DNA of 64,000 nucleotides from Hormiphora californensis (lineage: Eukaryota > Ctenophora > Tentaculata > Cydippida > Pleurobrachiidae): positions 4,108,553-4,172,552 of the forward strand of contig CM035361.1 in the NCBI GenBank assembly GCA_020137815.1, in the 5' to 3' direction. Below are positions 39,601 through 44,700 of the stretch, piece by piece. The notes below the pieces were generated by a model. That model was not told the origin of the DNA. It was given only the letters and a program-made list of their open reading frames with translations, and searched no databases. A program made the position numbers and the translations under genes. Position 1 is the first letter of the stretch. Every line of letters starts with the position of its first letter.

Positions 39601-40947
39601 CGAGCTGCCACGATCTACGTGCCTCTATTCCCAGATGCCCTATCTCTCTACAAATCTGACTTTGAACTTGGAGCATTCATCGGCGAGAGGGTAAGTAACT
39701 AAGTAGCTCGGTAACTGCTCGGTAACTGCTCGGTAACTGCTCGGTAACTGCTCGGTAACTGCTCGGTAACTAGAGGATCATTCATCACATAAAATGATAA
39801 ATTTGAGGAATTTTATCCAGCTGGTATAATATCGAGATCCAGTAAATCGAGGTTTTGTACTGTATTATAATACACACCCTCCATGACATATATAATATTG
39901 CCCCTTCACCAGATAAGTTCGACAGAGATGGGAATCAAGCAGGTCTACAAGCTGGACACCACTGACATCCGACTGAGGGACCAAGCTGAGTACATGGTGG
40001 CGATGAAGGGATGCGATGCCTTATCTTCCACACCGGTATATGAACTGACCATCATATAGTAGATGTGGCCGCAAAGTTCTCATACTGACCCTATAATAGT
40101 AGACCCTGTGTGGCCGCAAAGTTATTTGTTAATTTCATTATTGCTTCATGACTAGTCACTACACAGCTATTATATAATGCTAGTAACAACAATGTGAGGC
40201 GCTCAATACAAGACAACTGTTTCAGCTCTTTACTAAAATCAATTGCTTTAATAAAAGTTGTTTCAGACATGTTTGTGGGGACCTATAACTTCTTATGAGG
40301 TCGATAAAGATTGGGATCTGACCATCGCAGCCTCTGTCTGCATCCCCATCTTCATCATCTTGATCATCATCCTAGCTGTCCTGTGCTACAAAAAGTAAGG
40401 AAATTTAGAGCTAGGATCAGGGTGAGATCGTTAGATTAACTAAAGGGAGAGCGGTGAGATTAGTACTTTAACTAAAGGGAGAGCAGTGAGATTGTTACTT
40501 TAACTAAAGATAGAGCAGTGAGATTGTTACTTTAACTAAAGGGAGAGTGGTGAGATTGTTACTTTAACTAAAGGGAGAGCAGTGAGATTGTTACTTTAAC
40601 TAAAGGGAGAGCGGTGAGATTAGTACTTTAACTAAAGGGAGAGCAGTGAGATTAGTACTTTAACTAAAGGGAGAGCAGTGAGATTGTTACTTTAACTAAA
40701 GGGAAAGCAGTGAGATTGTTACTTTAACTAAAGGGAAAGCAGTGAGATTGTTACTTTAACTAAAGATAGAGCAGCGAGATTGTTACTTTAACTAAAGGGA
40801 GAGTGATGAGATCGTTAGAGAGCACTAACACTATAAGTTAGGGAAGGTGTGCTTATACTAACTGATTTTTCCAGGAAGAAGACGAGGTCGATGGACGATG
40901 AAACCTTACCGAGACACGAAGTTTATGAGAACAGTAATATCGCTTAA
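1115..40947 (+). CDS. Giant multi-exon Ig/PAN/sushi/FN3 single-pass membrane protein (5' end outside window)
   Basis: About 85 exons of 50-260 nt on the plus strand join in one reading frame through GT..AG introns, with borders mostly in phase 1 or 0. The first visible exon starts in phase 1, so the start codon and signal peptide lie upstream. Modules in order: Ig-like exons (1.1-3.7 kb), two PAN/Apple modules (3.8-5.3), Ig-like exons, a third PAN (9.5), a long Ig-like array (9.9-36.7), a sushi module (36.8-37.3), Cys-rich exons (37.6-38.5), a fibronectin-III-like pair (38.7-39.1), a polybasic site (39.6), a transmembrane helix (40.3) and a basic cytoplasmic tail ending at TAA 40945-40947. 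AATAAA lies at 41256. By architecture it should be a cell-surface adhesion or recognition receptor; no specific orthologue is recognised. Frame joins fail near 7.8 kb and 34.8-36.0 kb. It could be more than one transcription unit, but no internal start with signal peptide or poly(A) site is evident. Confidence 0.75.
2385..2784. mobile_element. TIR element with nested 130-bp hairpin
   Basis: The ends GAGAATACGGTATC (2387) and GATACCGTATTCTC (2770) are inverted repeats. Inside, 2553-2612 and 2621-2684 form a long near-perfect hairpin. Confidence 0.75.
3772..5283 (+). CDS. Giant receptor: two consecutive PAN/Apple modules
   Basis: Exons 3772-3914, 4334-4490, 4587-4691, 4844-4977 and 5169-5283, with phases matching throughout. 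The first module reads Cys-x...ESCARLCYYTDACKTFTW followed by EGCYLKG, the second ...YCIARCLSEATCSS followed by VTWKVDAC. This Cys pattern (a helix with C-x3-C, then x5-6-C, then an aromatic strand) is that of PAN/Apple domains, which bind proteins or carbohydrates extracellularly. In each module the intron falls at the same place, right after the C-x5-C strand, so the two arose by module duplication. The polypyrimidine tract before 5169 is a C homopolymer. Confidence 0.75.
5428..8113 (+). CDS. Giant receptor: Ig-like exons between PAN 2 and PAN 3
   Basis: Exons 5428-5613, 5835-5999, 6694-6782, 7029-7245, 7391-7476, 7739 to about 7788-7798, and 7961-8113. The 7391+7739 and 7961 exons look like an Ig module with central introns (ECIIF and AGAYDCKYD around the two Cys). 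The join between the 7739 and 7961 exons is unsolved: the best donor at 7788 gives phase 2 while the next exon is open only in phase 1. A weaker donor near 7798 would fit. The introns hold a 240-bp foldback (6308-6548) and a perfect hairpin (6893-6958). Confidence 0.6.
6308..6548. mobile_element. 240-bp foldback MITE
   Basis: Left end AGTAGGAGCGCTTAGATCAT is mirrored at the right end. Almost the whole element is palindromic, with a core around AGATCTCGACAAGATCT. Confidence 0.85.
6893..6958. repeat. Perfect hairpin in intron
   Basis: Arms of about 31 bp (TTAAAAAACTTGTGCTCAAT...) meet at ACATGCATGT with no loop. Confidence 0.9.
8170..9137. mobile_element. Large foldback element, near-perfect 0.97-kb palindrome
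   Basis: The two roughly 470-bp arms (8170 to about 8640 and about 8690 to 9137) match over nearly their full length. The ends are CGGTGGCAGATTCCGGCCAA, flanked by TA on both sides. The GTGGCAGATTCYGGCCAA motif recurs in inverted pairs within each arm (about 8275-8310 and 8325-8370). No ORF was found. Confidence 0.9.
9261..12121 (+). CDS. Giant receptor: third PAN/Apple module and following exons
   Basis: Exons 9261-9395, 9480-9740, 9891-9942, 10126-10232, 10670-10844, 10967-11063, 11529-11730 and 12008-12121. The 9480 exon is a single-exon PAN/Apple module (CMYTDKG..., TCGMMCNENSDCVAYQ, LCYLF, INC), unlike the split PAN modules upstream. The last exon ends in CTTGTAGATG and is followed at once by a huge 21-bp array built from this very junction. 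The 84-bp intron 9396-9479 contains its own 33-bp acceptor region twice. A MITE with CACGTG core sits in the intron at 11081-11187. Confidence 0.65.
11081..11187. mobile_element. 110-bp CACGTG-core MITE (family representative)
   Basis: The inverted ends AGGAACCGACCGA and TCGGTCGGTTCCT enclose a conserved GGTCACGTG core and two CCAATCAG motifs. Other copies: 19911-20018, 21311-21420, 24193-24302, 25638-25730, 27237-27347, 28973-29066, 30491-30602 and 47943-48053. Four of these exist only through host duplications. Confidence 0.85.
12112..13625. repeat. 21-bp minisatellite, about 72 units, each carrying a 5' splice site
   Basis: The unit is GTGAGTGACACCTTGTAGAC plus G, starting from the real exon end CTTGTAGATG|GTAAGT at 12121. 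Nearly every unit keeps a GTGAGT or GTAAGT donor hexamer. Four main unit types (GAC/GAT with GTG/GTA) alternate. The long open frames on the minus strand are a by-product of the 21-nt (7-codon) period. Confidence 0.95.
13687..20898 (+). CDS. Giant receptor: Ig-like module array (20 exons)
   Basis: Exons 13687-13860, 14000-14157, 15339-15492, 15700-15816, 16006-16094, 16252-16375, 16549-16656, 16865-16920, 17173-17290, 17479-17614, 17844-18013, 18392-18530, 18702-18762, 18895-19042, 19206-19348, 19562-19703, 19815-19892, 20115-20229, 20472-20553 and 20752-20898. A recurrent layout is an exon pair with borders 1-0 and 0-1: the first exon carries a Cys and often a Trp (TISCSL; TWEID-like), the second a T-x-Cys strand (TFSCAVW, ATWTCGV, PFTCMI). 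This is one Ig-like fold per pair with a central phase-0 intron. Phases join throughout. The border near 20115-20229 may be off by one base. Confidence 0.65.
14236..15142. mobile_element. Foldback element with about 170-bp inverted ends
   Basis: The ends TTAGGCTGTCCAGTATTGAT (left) and its mirror (right, about 15124-15142) extend into about 170-bp imperfect inverted repeats (14236-14405 and 14968-15142). The about 560-bp centre holds no convincing gene. Confidence 0.85.
15913..16021. repeat. 36-bp array, 3 units, carrying a 3' splice site plus exon start
   Basis: Unit CACTAAACTTTACCCCTCAG|GTCAAAAGTATTACTC spans the acceptor and the first 16 exon bases. The third copy is the one joined in frame (exon 16006). 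Confidence 0.9.
20907..21852. repeat. Direct repeat flanking the LINE, left copy (about 0.95 kb)
   Basis: Matches 23789 to about 24804 at an offset of 2882 bp with only a few mismatches up to the acceptor at 21547, after which the right copy carries a 67-bp extra duplication. It contains two receptor exons and one CACGTG MITE. Its edges coincide with the LINE ends, as a target-site duplication would. Confidence 0.8.
21135..25076 (+). CDS. Giant receptor: duplicated exon pair flanking a LINE, plus next exon
   Basis: Exons 21135-21296 and 21548-21690 recur almost unchanged as 24017-24178 and 24497-24639; then 24923-25076 follows. Phases are 1-1, 1-0, 1-1, 1-0 and 0-1. Taken literally, exon 21690 (phase 0) does not join 24017 (phase 1), while 24639 (phase 0) joins 24923 (phase 0). 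So the messenger most likely uses only one copy of the second exon, or skips the first pair. The pair encodes TYTCTFS and KLTCTIN strands of Ig-like folds. The duplication is described separately. Confidence 0.6.
22259..22492 (-). pseudogene. LINE ORF C-terminal piece, frameshifted
   Basis: Contains RRLSVFLPAIWNELPLELRS followed by a FKARLKTHLF end, the usual C-terminus of CR1-like reverse transcriptases. It overlaps the main LINE ORF by a few bases in a different frame, so a small indel near 22495-22530 separates them. Confidence 0.75.
22489..23784 (-). pseudogene. LINE reverse transcriptase fragment, 431 aa
   Basis: The sequence reads LSNYRPVSNIPFLSKLLEKV (RT motif 0/1), SGYRAGHSCETLL, ALICLDMSAAFDTVDH (motif A Asp), GVPQGSLLGPILFLLY (motif B) and KLYADDSQLYV (YADD catalytic box). 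This order and wording fit CR1/Jockey-clade non-LTR elements. The protein lacks the N-terminal endonuclease. Its end is frameshifted: the C-terminal piece (next entry) is in another frame. Confidence 0.85.
23789..24804. repeat. Direct repeat flanking the LINE, right copy
   Basis: Near-identical to 20907-21852. It differs by a 67-bp tandem copy of the acceptor region (about 24391-24496), a small number of substitutions and a few short indels. Confidence 0.8.
25227..27651 (+). CDS. Giant receptor: exons of 3.3-kb duplication, copy 1
   Basis: Exons 25227-25337, 25533-25625, 25936-26031, 26431-26570, 26734-26875, 27059-27214 and 27516-27651; phases 1-1, 1-1, 1-1, 1-0, 0-1, 1-1, 1-2. They encode Ig-like modules (NTVTCKV, SFVCTVTV, YLTCTVYD...ITWNIE, KYTCNVEV, QLTCKHND...MKWYKEG, DTFTCIFYY). 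The first reading at 27039 hits a stop, so I chose the acceptor ending at 27058. In copy 1 the final exon keeps a normal donor (TCAAG|GTAACT). Confidence 0.65.
26023..26190. repeat. 42-bp array, 4 units, carrying a 5' splice site (copy 1)
   Basis: The unit begins CATTGGTGGG|GTAAGTGTTT, i.e. the last exon bases plus donor of the exon ending at 26031. Four head-to-tail copies are here; the duplicate locus at about 29366-29451 has two. Confidence 0.9.
26908..27012. mobile_element. Pogo-like MITE (copy 1; duplicated at about 30159-30267)
   Basis: Degenerate element with ACCGGGAGGATAAACTTCCC at the left and GGTAAATCGGGGTAAGGCTG at the right. It is present in both copies of the 3.3-kb duplication. 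Confidence 0.5.
27652..27893. repeat. AATAATT microsatellite (copy 1)
   Basis: A tract of (AATTAAT)n begins right at the donor of the exon ending at 27651. The matching tract in copy 2 is shorter and has swallowed the donor. Confidence 0.95.
28337..28540. repeat. 28-bp array, about 7 units, carrying branch point and 3' splice site (copy 1)
   Basis: The unit GACTAATAAAATACTTTATC plus CCTTCCAG or CCTTCCAA/T contains a CTAAT branch-point-like motif, a pyrimidine stretch and, in several units, a terminal AG. Confidence 0.85.
28562..30895 (+). CDS. Giant receptor: exons of 3.3-kb duplication, copy 2 (last exon lacks donor)
   Basis: Near-identical copies of the preceding seven exons: 28562-28672, 28868-28960, 29279-29374, 29690-29829, 29988-30129, 30313-30468 and 30770 to about 30895. 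All splice sites are kept except the last. In copy 2 the exon runs straight into the AATAATT microsatellite with no GT donor and meets a stop within a few codons. The exon from copy 1 (ending 27651, phase 2) would join the next unique exon at 31663 in frame, so copy 2 may be skipped, or may be dead or misassembled. Confidence 0.5.
29366..29451. repeat. 42-bp array, 2 units, carrying a 5' splice site (copy 2)
   Basis: The same unit as at 26023, at the donor of the exon ending 29374. The copy number differs between the recent duplicates, showing that the array changes fast. Confidence 0.9.
30896..31019. repeat. AATAATT microsatellite (copy 2)
   Basis: A shorter version of the tract at 27652. 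It starts directly inside the exon, without the GGAATCAAG|GTAACT junction that copy 1 keeps. Confidence 0.95.
31458..31662. repeat. 28-bp array, about 7 units, carrying branch point and 3' splice site (copy 2)
   Basis: The same array as at 28337. Here the last unit is the functional acceptor of the exon starting at 31663. Confidence 0.85.
31663..34671 (+). CDS. Giant receptor: Ig-like exons after the tandem duplication
   Basis: Exons 31663-31805, 31995-32187, 32397-32563, 32865-33035, 33308-33410, 33574-33695, 33842-33931, 34188-34361 and 34454-34671, all joined in phase. Ig-like signatures include VTVNWLDD, DYLCGASF, ISLTCHYS...FKWA and EWTCTLKY. The acceptor of the first exon is the last unit of a 28-bp array, and the donor of the 32397 exon opens a 35-bp array. 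Confidence 0.65.
32551..32765. repeat. 35-bp array, about 6 units, carrying a 5' splice site
   Basis: The unit starts GGTGTTGTCCCAG|GTAACT, covering the end of the exon that stops at 32563 and its donor. Some units have GGAGTCGTGCCAAT|GTAACT instead. Confidence 0.9.
34839..36012 (+). CDS. Giant receptor: segment with disrupted frames
   Basis: Coding-like segments are visible at 34839-34922, 35026 to about 35147, 35280-35416, 35540-35655 and 35819-36012, with Ig-like strands (VWYECTRFS, FTCTASGSVRY...DVTWRI, MVYTCVLSF). However, the frame changes inside the segments near 35060, 35603 and 35865, and the splice phases do not chain. Either single-base indels (biological or from assembly) hit this stretch, or some borders are misread. 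The segment is still homologous to the rest of the receptor in style. Confidence 0.4.
36151..38494 (+). CDS. Giant receptor: last Ig, sushi/CCP module and Cys-rich exons
   Basis: Exons 36151-36253 and 36518-36726 form an Ig-like module (TYQWYRVRSG, KYYVVVTW). Exons 36847-36932 and 37155-37278 form a sushi/CCP-like module: DSCKLDHV, then VELTCDAGY, YKVTCAT and KACIG give the four Cys. Exons 37570-37712, 38015-38203 and 38386-38494 are Cys-rich (CGNSS, FVCDSND, GVCAPDGDCVIGCQY, YECAHNS, FCMGG, NECH) and not assigned to a family. All phases match. The 36518, 36847 and 38015 acceptors are each preceded by tandem copies of themselves. Confidence 0.65.
36352..36527. repeat. 31-bp array, 5-6 units, carrying a 3' splice site
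   Basis: Unit ACTAATTACAG|GACATACC plus an AT-rich part. It contains branch-point-like CTAAT, the AG and the first exon bases; the last unit is the real acceptor (exon 36518). One unit has CAAG instead of CAGG. Confidence 0.9.
38490..38600. repeat. CTCTTATCT microsatellite after a donor
   Basis: About eleven copies of the 9-mer TCTCTTATC follow the donor CACC|GTGAGT of the exon ending at 38494. A separate CAACCCACCTAG repeat (about 38268-38370) fills the preceding intron. Confidence 0.9.
38650..40035 (+). CDS. Giant receptor: FN3-like module and polybasic juxtamembrane region
   Basis: Exons 38650-38813 and 38941-39058 encode a fibronectin-III-like fold (PVTFTDPEITAGSTSVEIQF, then NLEPEVDYEVRVDLHW). 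Exons 39198-39446, 39578-39690 and 39913-40035 continue the ectodomain. The 39578 exon contains E-R-R-R-R-A (Arg codons 39592-39603), a furin-type proprotein convertase motif. The last exon reads AEYMVAMKGC, again FN3-like. Cleavage would leave a short membrane-anchored stub, if it happens. Confidence 0.65.
40267..40947 (+). CDS. Giant receptor: transmembrane helix and cytoplasmic tail (C-terminus)
   Basis: Exon 40267-40394 encodes an acidic juxtamembrane stretch, then about 23 hydrophobic residues rich in Ile/Leu/Val (TIAASVCIPIFIILIIILAV), then a lysine stop-transfer run. Exon 40875-40947 adds a roughly 25-residue tail with a Tyr-Glu-Asn motif near the end and stops at TAA 40945-40947. This is a type-I membrane topology. 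The intron between them is filled by a 31-bp tandem array. Confidence 0.85.
40410..40815. repeat. 31-bp minisatellite in the last intron of the giant receptor
   Basis: About 13 units of a 31-bp AACTAAAGGGAGAGCAGTGA-type repeat fill most of the intron between the transmembrane exon and the tail exon. Confidence 0.9.
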
Positions 40948-41255
40948 AAACACTACCCTAAAACTCAACTCATGAACATTACGTACCTAAAATAGAATCT
41001 AAACAATTTGCCCTGATGATGGGCTAATACACAACTCAATACCATATTCCCATTGCCATATTCCCATCATATGTAAATTCCACATGTTTCTACCCGCTGA
41101 CCCGATTAATCGATCCGTTGACCCACTAGTTTCAACCACTGTTAATTTCCATACATTTCGTGTATCAACTCTAAATATTTTTTGTTACTAAACGTTTTTA
41201 CTTCATAATATGATTATTGAGATTATTGTTGTACATTTTGTTGCTTTCATAATTC

Positions 41256-41261
41256 AATAAA
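41256..41261 (+). terminator. Poly(A) signal of the giant receptor gene
   Basis: An AATAAA hexamer lies about 310 nt after the stop codon in an AT-rich 3' UTR and just upstream of a pogo-like MITE at about 41299. No other canonical hexamer lies closer. Confidence 0.6.
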
Positions 41262-41298
41262 ATTTGGTTATTTTAATTCTCTTACATGATCTTATACA

Positions 41299-41443
41299 GT
41301 GGTACCCGATGTATCGGGATGCTCGGCGGAGAGATATATCGGGGGTAAATACTGTAAACTTCCTTAAGCTGGGGAATTTTATCCTTCTGGTAAATCGGGG
41401 TTTCGGTAAATCGGGGTTCTGGTAAATCGGGGTCCGACTATAC
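41299..41443. mobile_element. Pogo-like MITE downstream of the giant receptor
   Basis: Starts CAGTGGTACCCGATGTATCG and ends TAAATCGGGGTCCGACTATA, with repeated GGTAAATCGGGGTT inside; the ends are inverted repeats of each other. Confidence 0.7.
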
Positions 41444-41721
41444 CCCATTCACTCGATCTCTGCAGCAGTTCTCATTTGCATGCTCTGCGGACTCACTTGC
41501 ACTTTTGTGTGCACACAATTGTTGAAAGAGTCGATGCATGTACAATGATAAGCATGTAAATCACTGCACGCTCTCTCCCTCTCTCTCTCCCTCTCTCTCT
41601 CTCCCTCTCTCTCTCTCACTATCTCCCTACCTCCTCCCCATCTATCTCTCCCTCTCACTCTCTTTCTATCTCTCCACCATCTGGCTCTTTAACACGATGC
41701 TTGTTTCACCACTTCTCAAAG

Positions 41722-44700
41722 ATGTTGCTCGTTTTGCTTGTCTCCCTCCTCCTAGTAGGACCGACACTTGGCAACGATGATACGAGTGCAGGTATTTATA
41801 GCGTTTAGATGCATGTATCAGCTGCAGCTGTAGAGGGCGTAAATTTAGATTTTAGGGGTTTGTTTGTCAGTATAGGGTGTAGCAACGACAACTTAGAGAA
41901 TTGTAACAGCGCTATTAACTATGTTTAATAATTTAATTAGTTGATAAAAAATAACTAAAACTAAAAGTAAGTTACAGCTATATCTTCTATTTTTCCTTCA
42001 CCCAGGTGGTACTGCATTCTACTTCACCACCCAGCCCTCCGACAGTTGGGTGGTAGTGGGCCAATCAACCACCCTTACCTGCTCCGCAAGCACCACCGTA
42101 TCTCTCACCTGGACCTGGACCCTGCACGACTCAGTCACGGATACGGTTGGAGTGGAGGTTGAGGGAGAGGAGTCCCATACCCTAGTGCTCACTGCCACGG
42201 ATAGAGATACGTATCATCACAAGTTTGTGTCATGTACTGCGAATATCTTCGGCACCAAGTTGATTTCCCGGTTCGCCCTGATCCGAGCCTCTTATCTGGA
42301 GACTGATTTTGAGGTTGAACCCTCCGATAAGACGGTTGCCAAGGGAACGGACCACGTGCGATTGGACTGTTCCCCACCATCGGGTAACCCGGAACCCTAC
42401 GTGATCTGGAGGCGATCTGGTGATTTGGTGGATGTGGCTAATGCTTATGTTGATCCCCTGGGCGGACTCAATATCATCAACGTGGCGGACTGGAACGCGG
42501 GGGAGTATGAGTGTATCGCTAAATCACTGGTAACCGGGACAGAGTCAGTCAGCAGATCAGCCACGCTGACTGTTTCCGGATCAGCTGAAACGGTTGAATC
42601 AGAGGTAGCGTACGATGTCTCATTCGTCAGTTCCCGATATAAGGTCACTGGAAGGAAGGGAGATACGGTTAGGGTCCTCTGCGGTTTCATCGGAACTCCT
42701 ACCCCAACCCTGACCCTGGAGCTGGATGGAACCCCCATGACAACATCAGCAACCACCGCCATCAGTGTCTATCAAACCTGGGCACATATCGAGGACGTGG
42801 CCACATCAGCATCTCTGAAATGTTCCGGGGAGAACTCGGAGGGATCGCAAACACTGAATATCGCCCTGGAGGTCTCCGGTGATTTGGATATAAAGGGAGG
42901 CCAGGAGAAGACCATTCTCGAAGGCGAGGATGCCACGCTCATCTGCACTGACGATTCAAGCGATGGAAGTGTGGATTACATGTGGTTCAAGAACGGTGTC
43001 GAGTTGGACTGGTGAGACGAGGAACATTCTGGAATTGTTTGCAACGAAACGTGATGACAGTGGCATGTACCAGTGCTTTGGGAGTAATAGTGAGTCTCGG
43101 GAACAGACATCATTTGCTTTGACAGTTCAGGGACTAACCGCAGTGACTGTCAGTGTCACTGTGAGTGGGGAAGAGTATGGTTTGGCGGGGGCGACAGCTA
43201 CGATGAGTTGCGTGGGCCAGGGAAATCCAATTCCCAGTGTGACGTGGCATAAATCCAGTGGCAACTCTGAGAGCGCTATTTCTACCACCCACGTTTCAGT
43301 CAAGGAGACTTTCACGGAGATTCTTTCCATTCTTGTAGTGGGTAAGTGCTTGTACATGCCCTGTATTCTTATAAATTGAGAGAATTGTATTGGGTAAGTT
43401 AAACAACTTACAAAGTTGTCCTGTAGTAACGAAAGATATTAAGTGAAAAATTGATTCCTTCTCATTAGTTGTATGTTTAGATCAACCCCTGATAACAATT
43501 CTATCATTAGATTCCCTTGCACTAACTCTATTTTTATAACCCCTAACAAAAATTTTATTTTTAGATTCCCTAACAGTTGTTCTATTTTTAGATAACCTAA
43601 CAATGAGTGATGACGGAACCCAGTTTATTTGTCGTGGTACTAATAAAGACCTATACAATGAAGCGACCGTATACAGTGCCTCAAAGTCACTAACCTTGAA
43701 GGTACAAACTGGCTTAGCTTCAAGAGAAAATATCGTAGCTGTTTTTAAACTCCGTTATATCTTTTATCTCAAAAGTTAGGCAAATCTAGGAGTTATCTTA
43801 TCAACTCAAAACAACCAGTGCACAGAGACAGAGACAGAGACAGAGACAGAGACAGAGACAGAGACAGAGACAGAGACAGAGACAGAGACAGAGACAGAGA
43901 CAGAGACAGAGACAGAGACAGAGACAGAGACAGAGACAGAGACAGAGACAGAGACAGAGACAGAGACAGAGACAGAGACAGAGACAGAGACAGAGACAGA
44001 GACAGAGACAGAGACAGAGACAGAGACAGAGACAGAGACAGAGACAGAGACAGAGACAGAGACAGAGACAGAGACAGAGACAGAGACAGAGACAGAGACA
44101 GAGACAGAGACAGAGACAGAGACAGAGACAGAGACAGAGACAGAGACAGAGACAGAGACAGAGACAGAGACAGAGACAGAGACAGAGACAGAGACAGAGA
44201 CAGAGACAGAGACAGAGACAGAGACAATGCCTAGTGTCTCTGAGACACTAGGTAGAGACAAAAACAAAGACAGAACACTCAATTATCAACCGCAAACCCC
44301 CTCTGATTAGGTAGTGGATCCAGTCTACCCCTCAATCAGTCTACCCAGTACCAGCGTAGCAGCCAGTGGATCAAGTTTAACTCTCATTTGTAGTGTTGAA
44401 GGCTCGCCTCCACCCGCTATTCAATGGTAAGAGCTCTCGTCTTCTGTTATCTCTCCTCTTCTGTTATCACTCCTCTTCTGTTATCACTCCTCTTCTGATA
44501 TCACTCCTCTTCTGTTATCACTCCTCTTCTGTTATCTCTCCTCTTCTGTTATCACTCCTCTTTTGATATCACTCCTCTTCTGTTATCTCTCCTCTTCTGT
44601 TATCTCTCCTCTTCTGTTATCACTCCTCTTTTGATATCGCTCCTCTTCTGTTATCTCTCCTCTTCTTATATCTCTCCACTTCTGTTATTTCTCTTCTGTT

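Noticed and set aside
43793..44282. Arg-Asp, Ser-Leu and Ser-Val dipeptide ORFs
   Set aside because: Translations of the (GACAGA)n tract in different frames.
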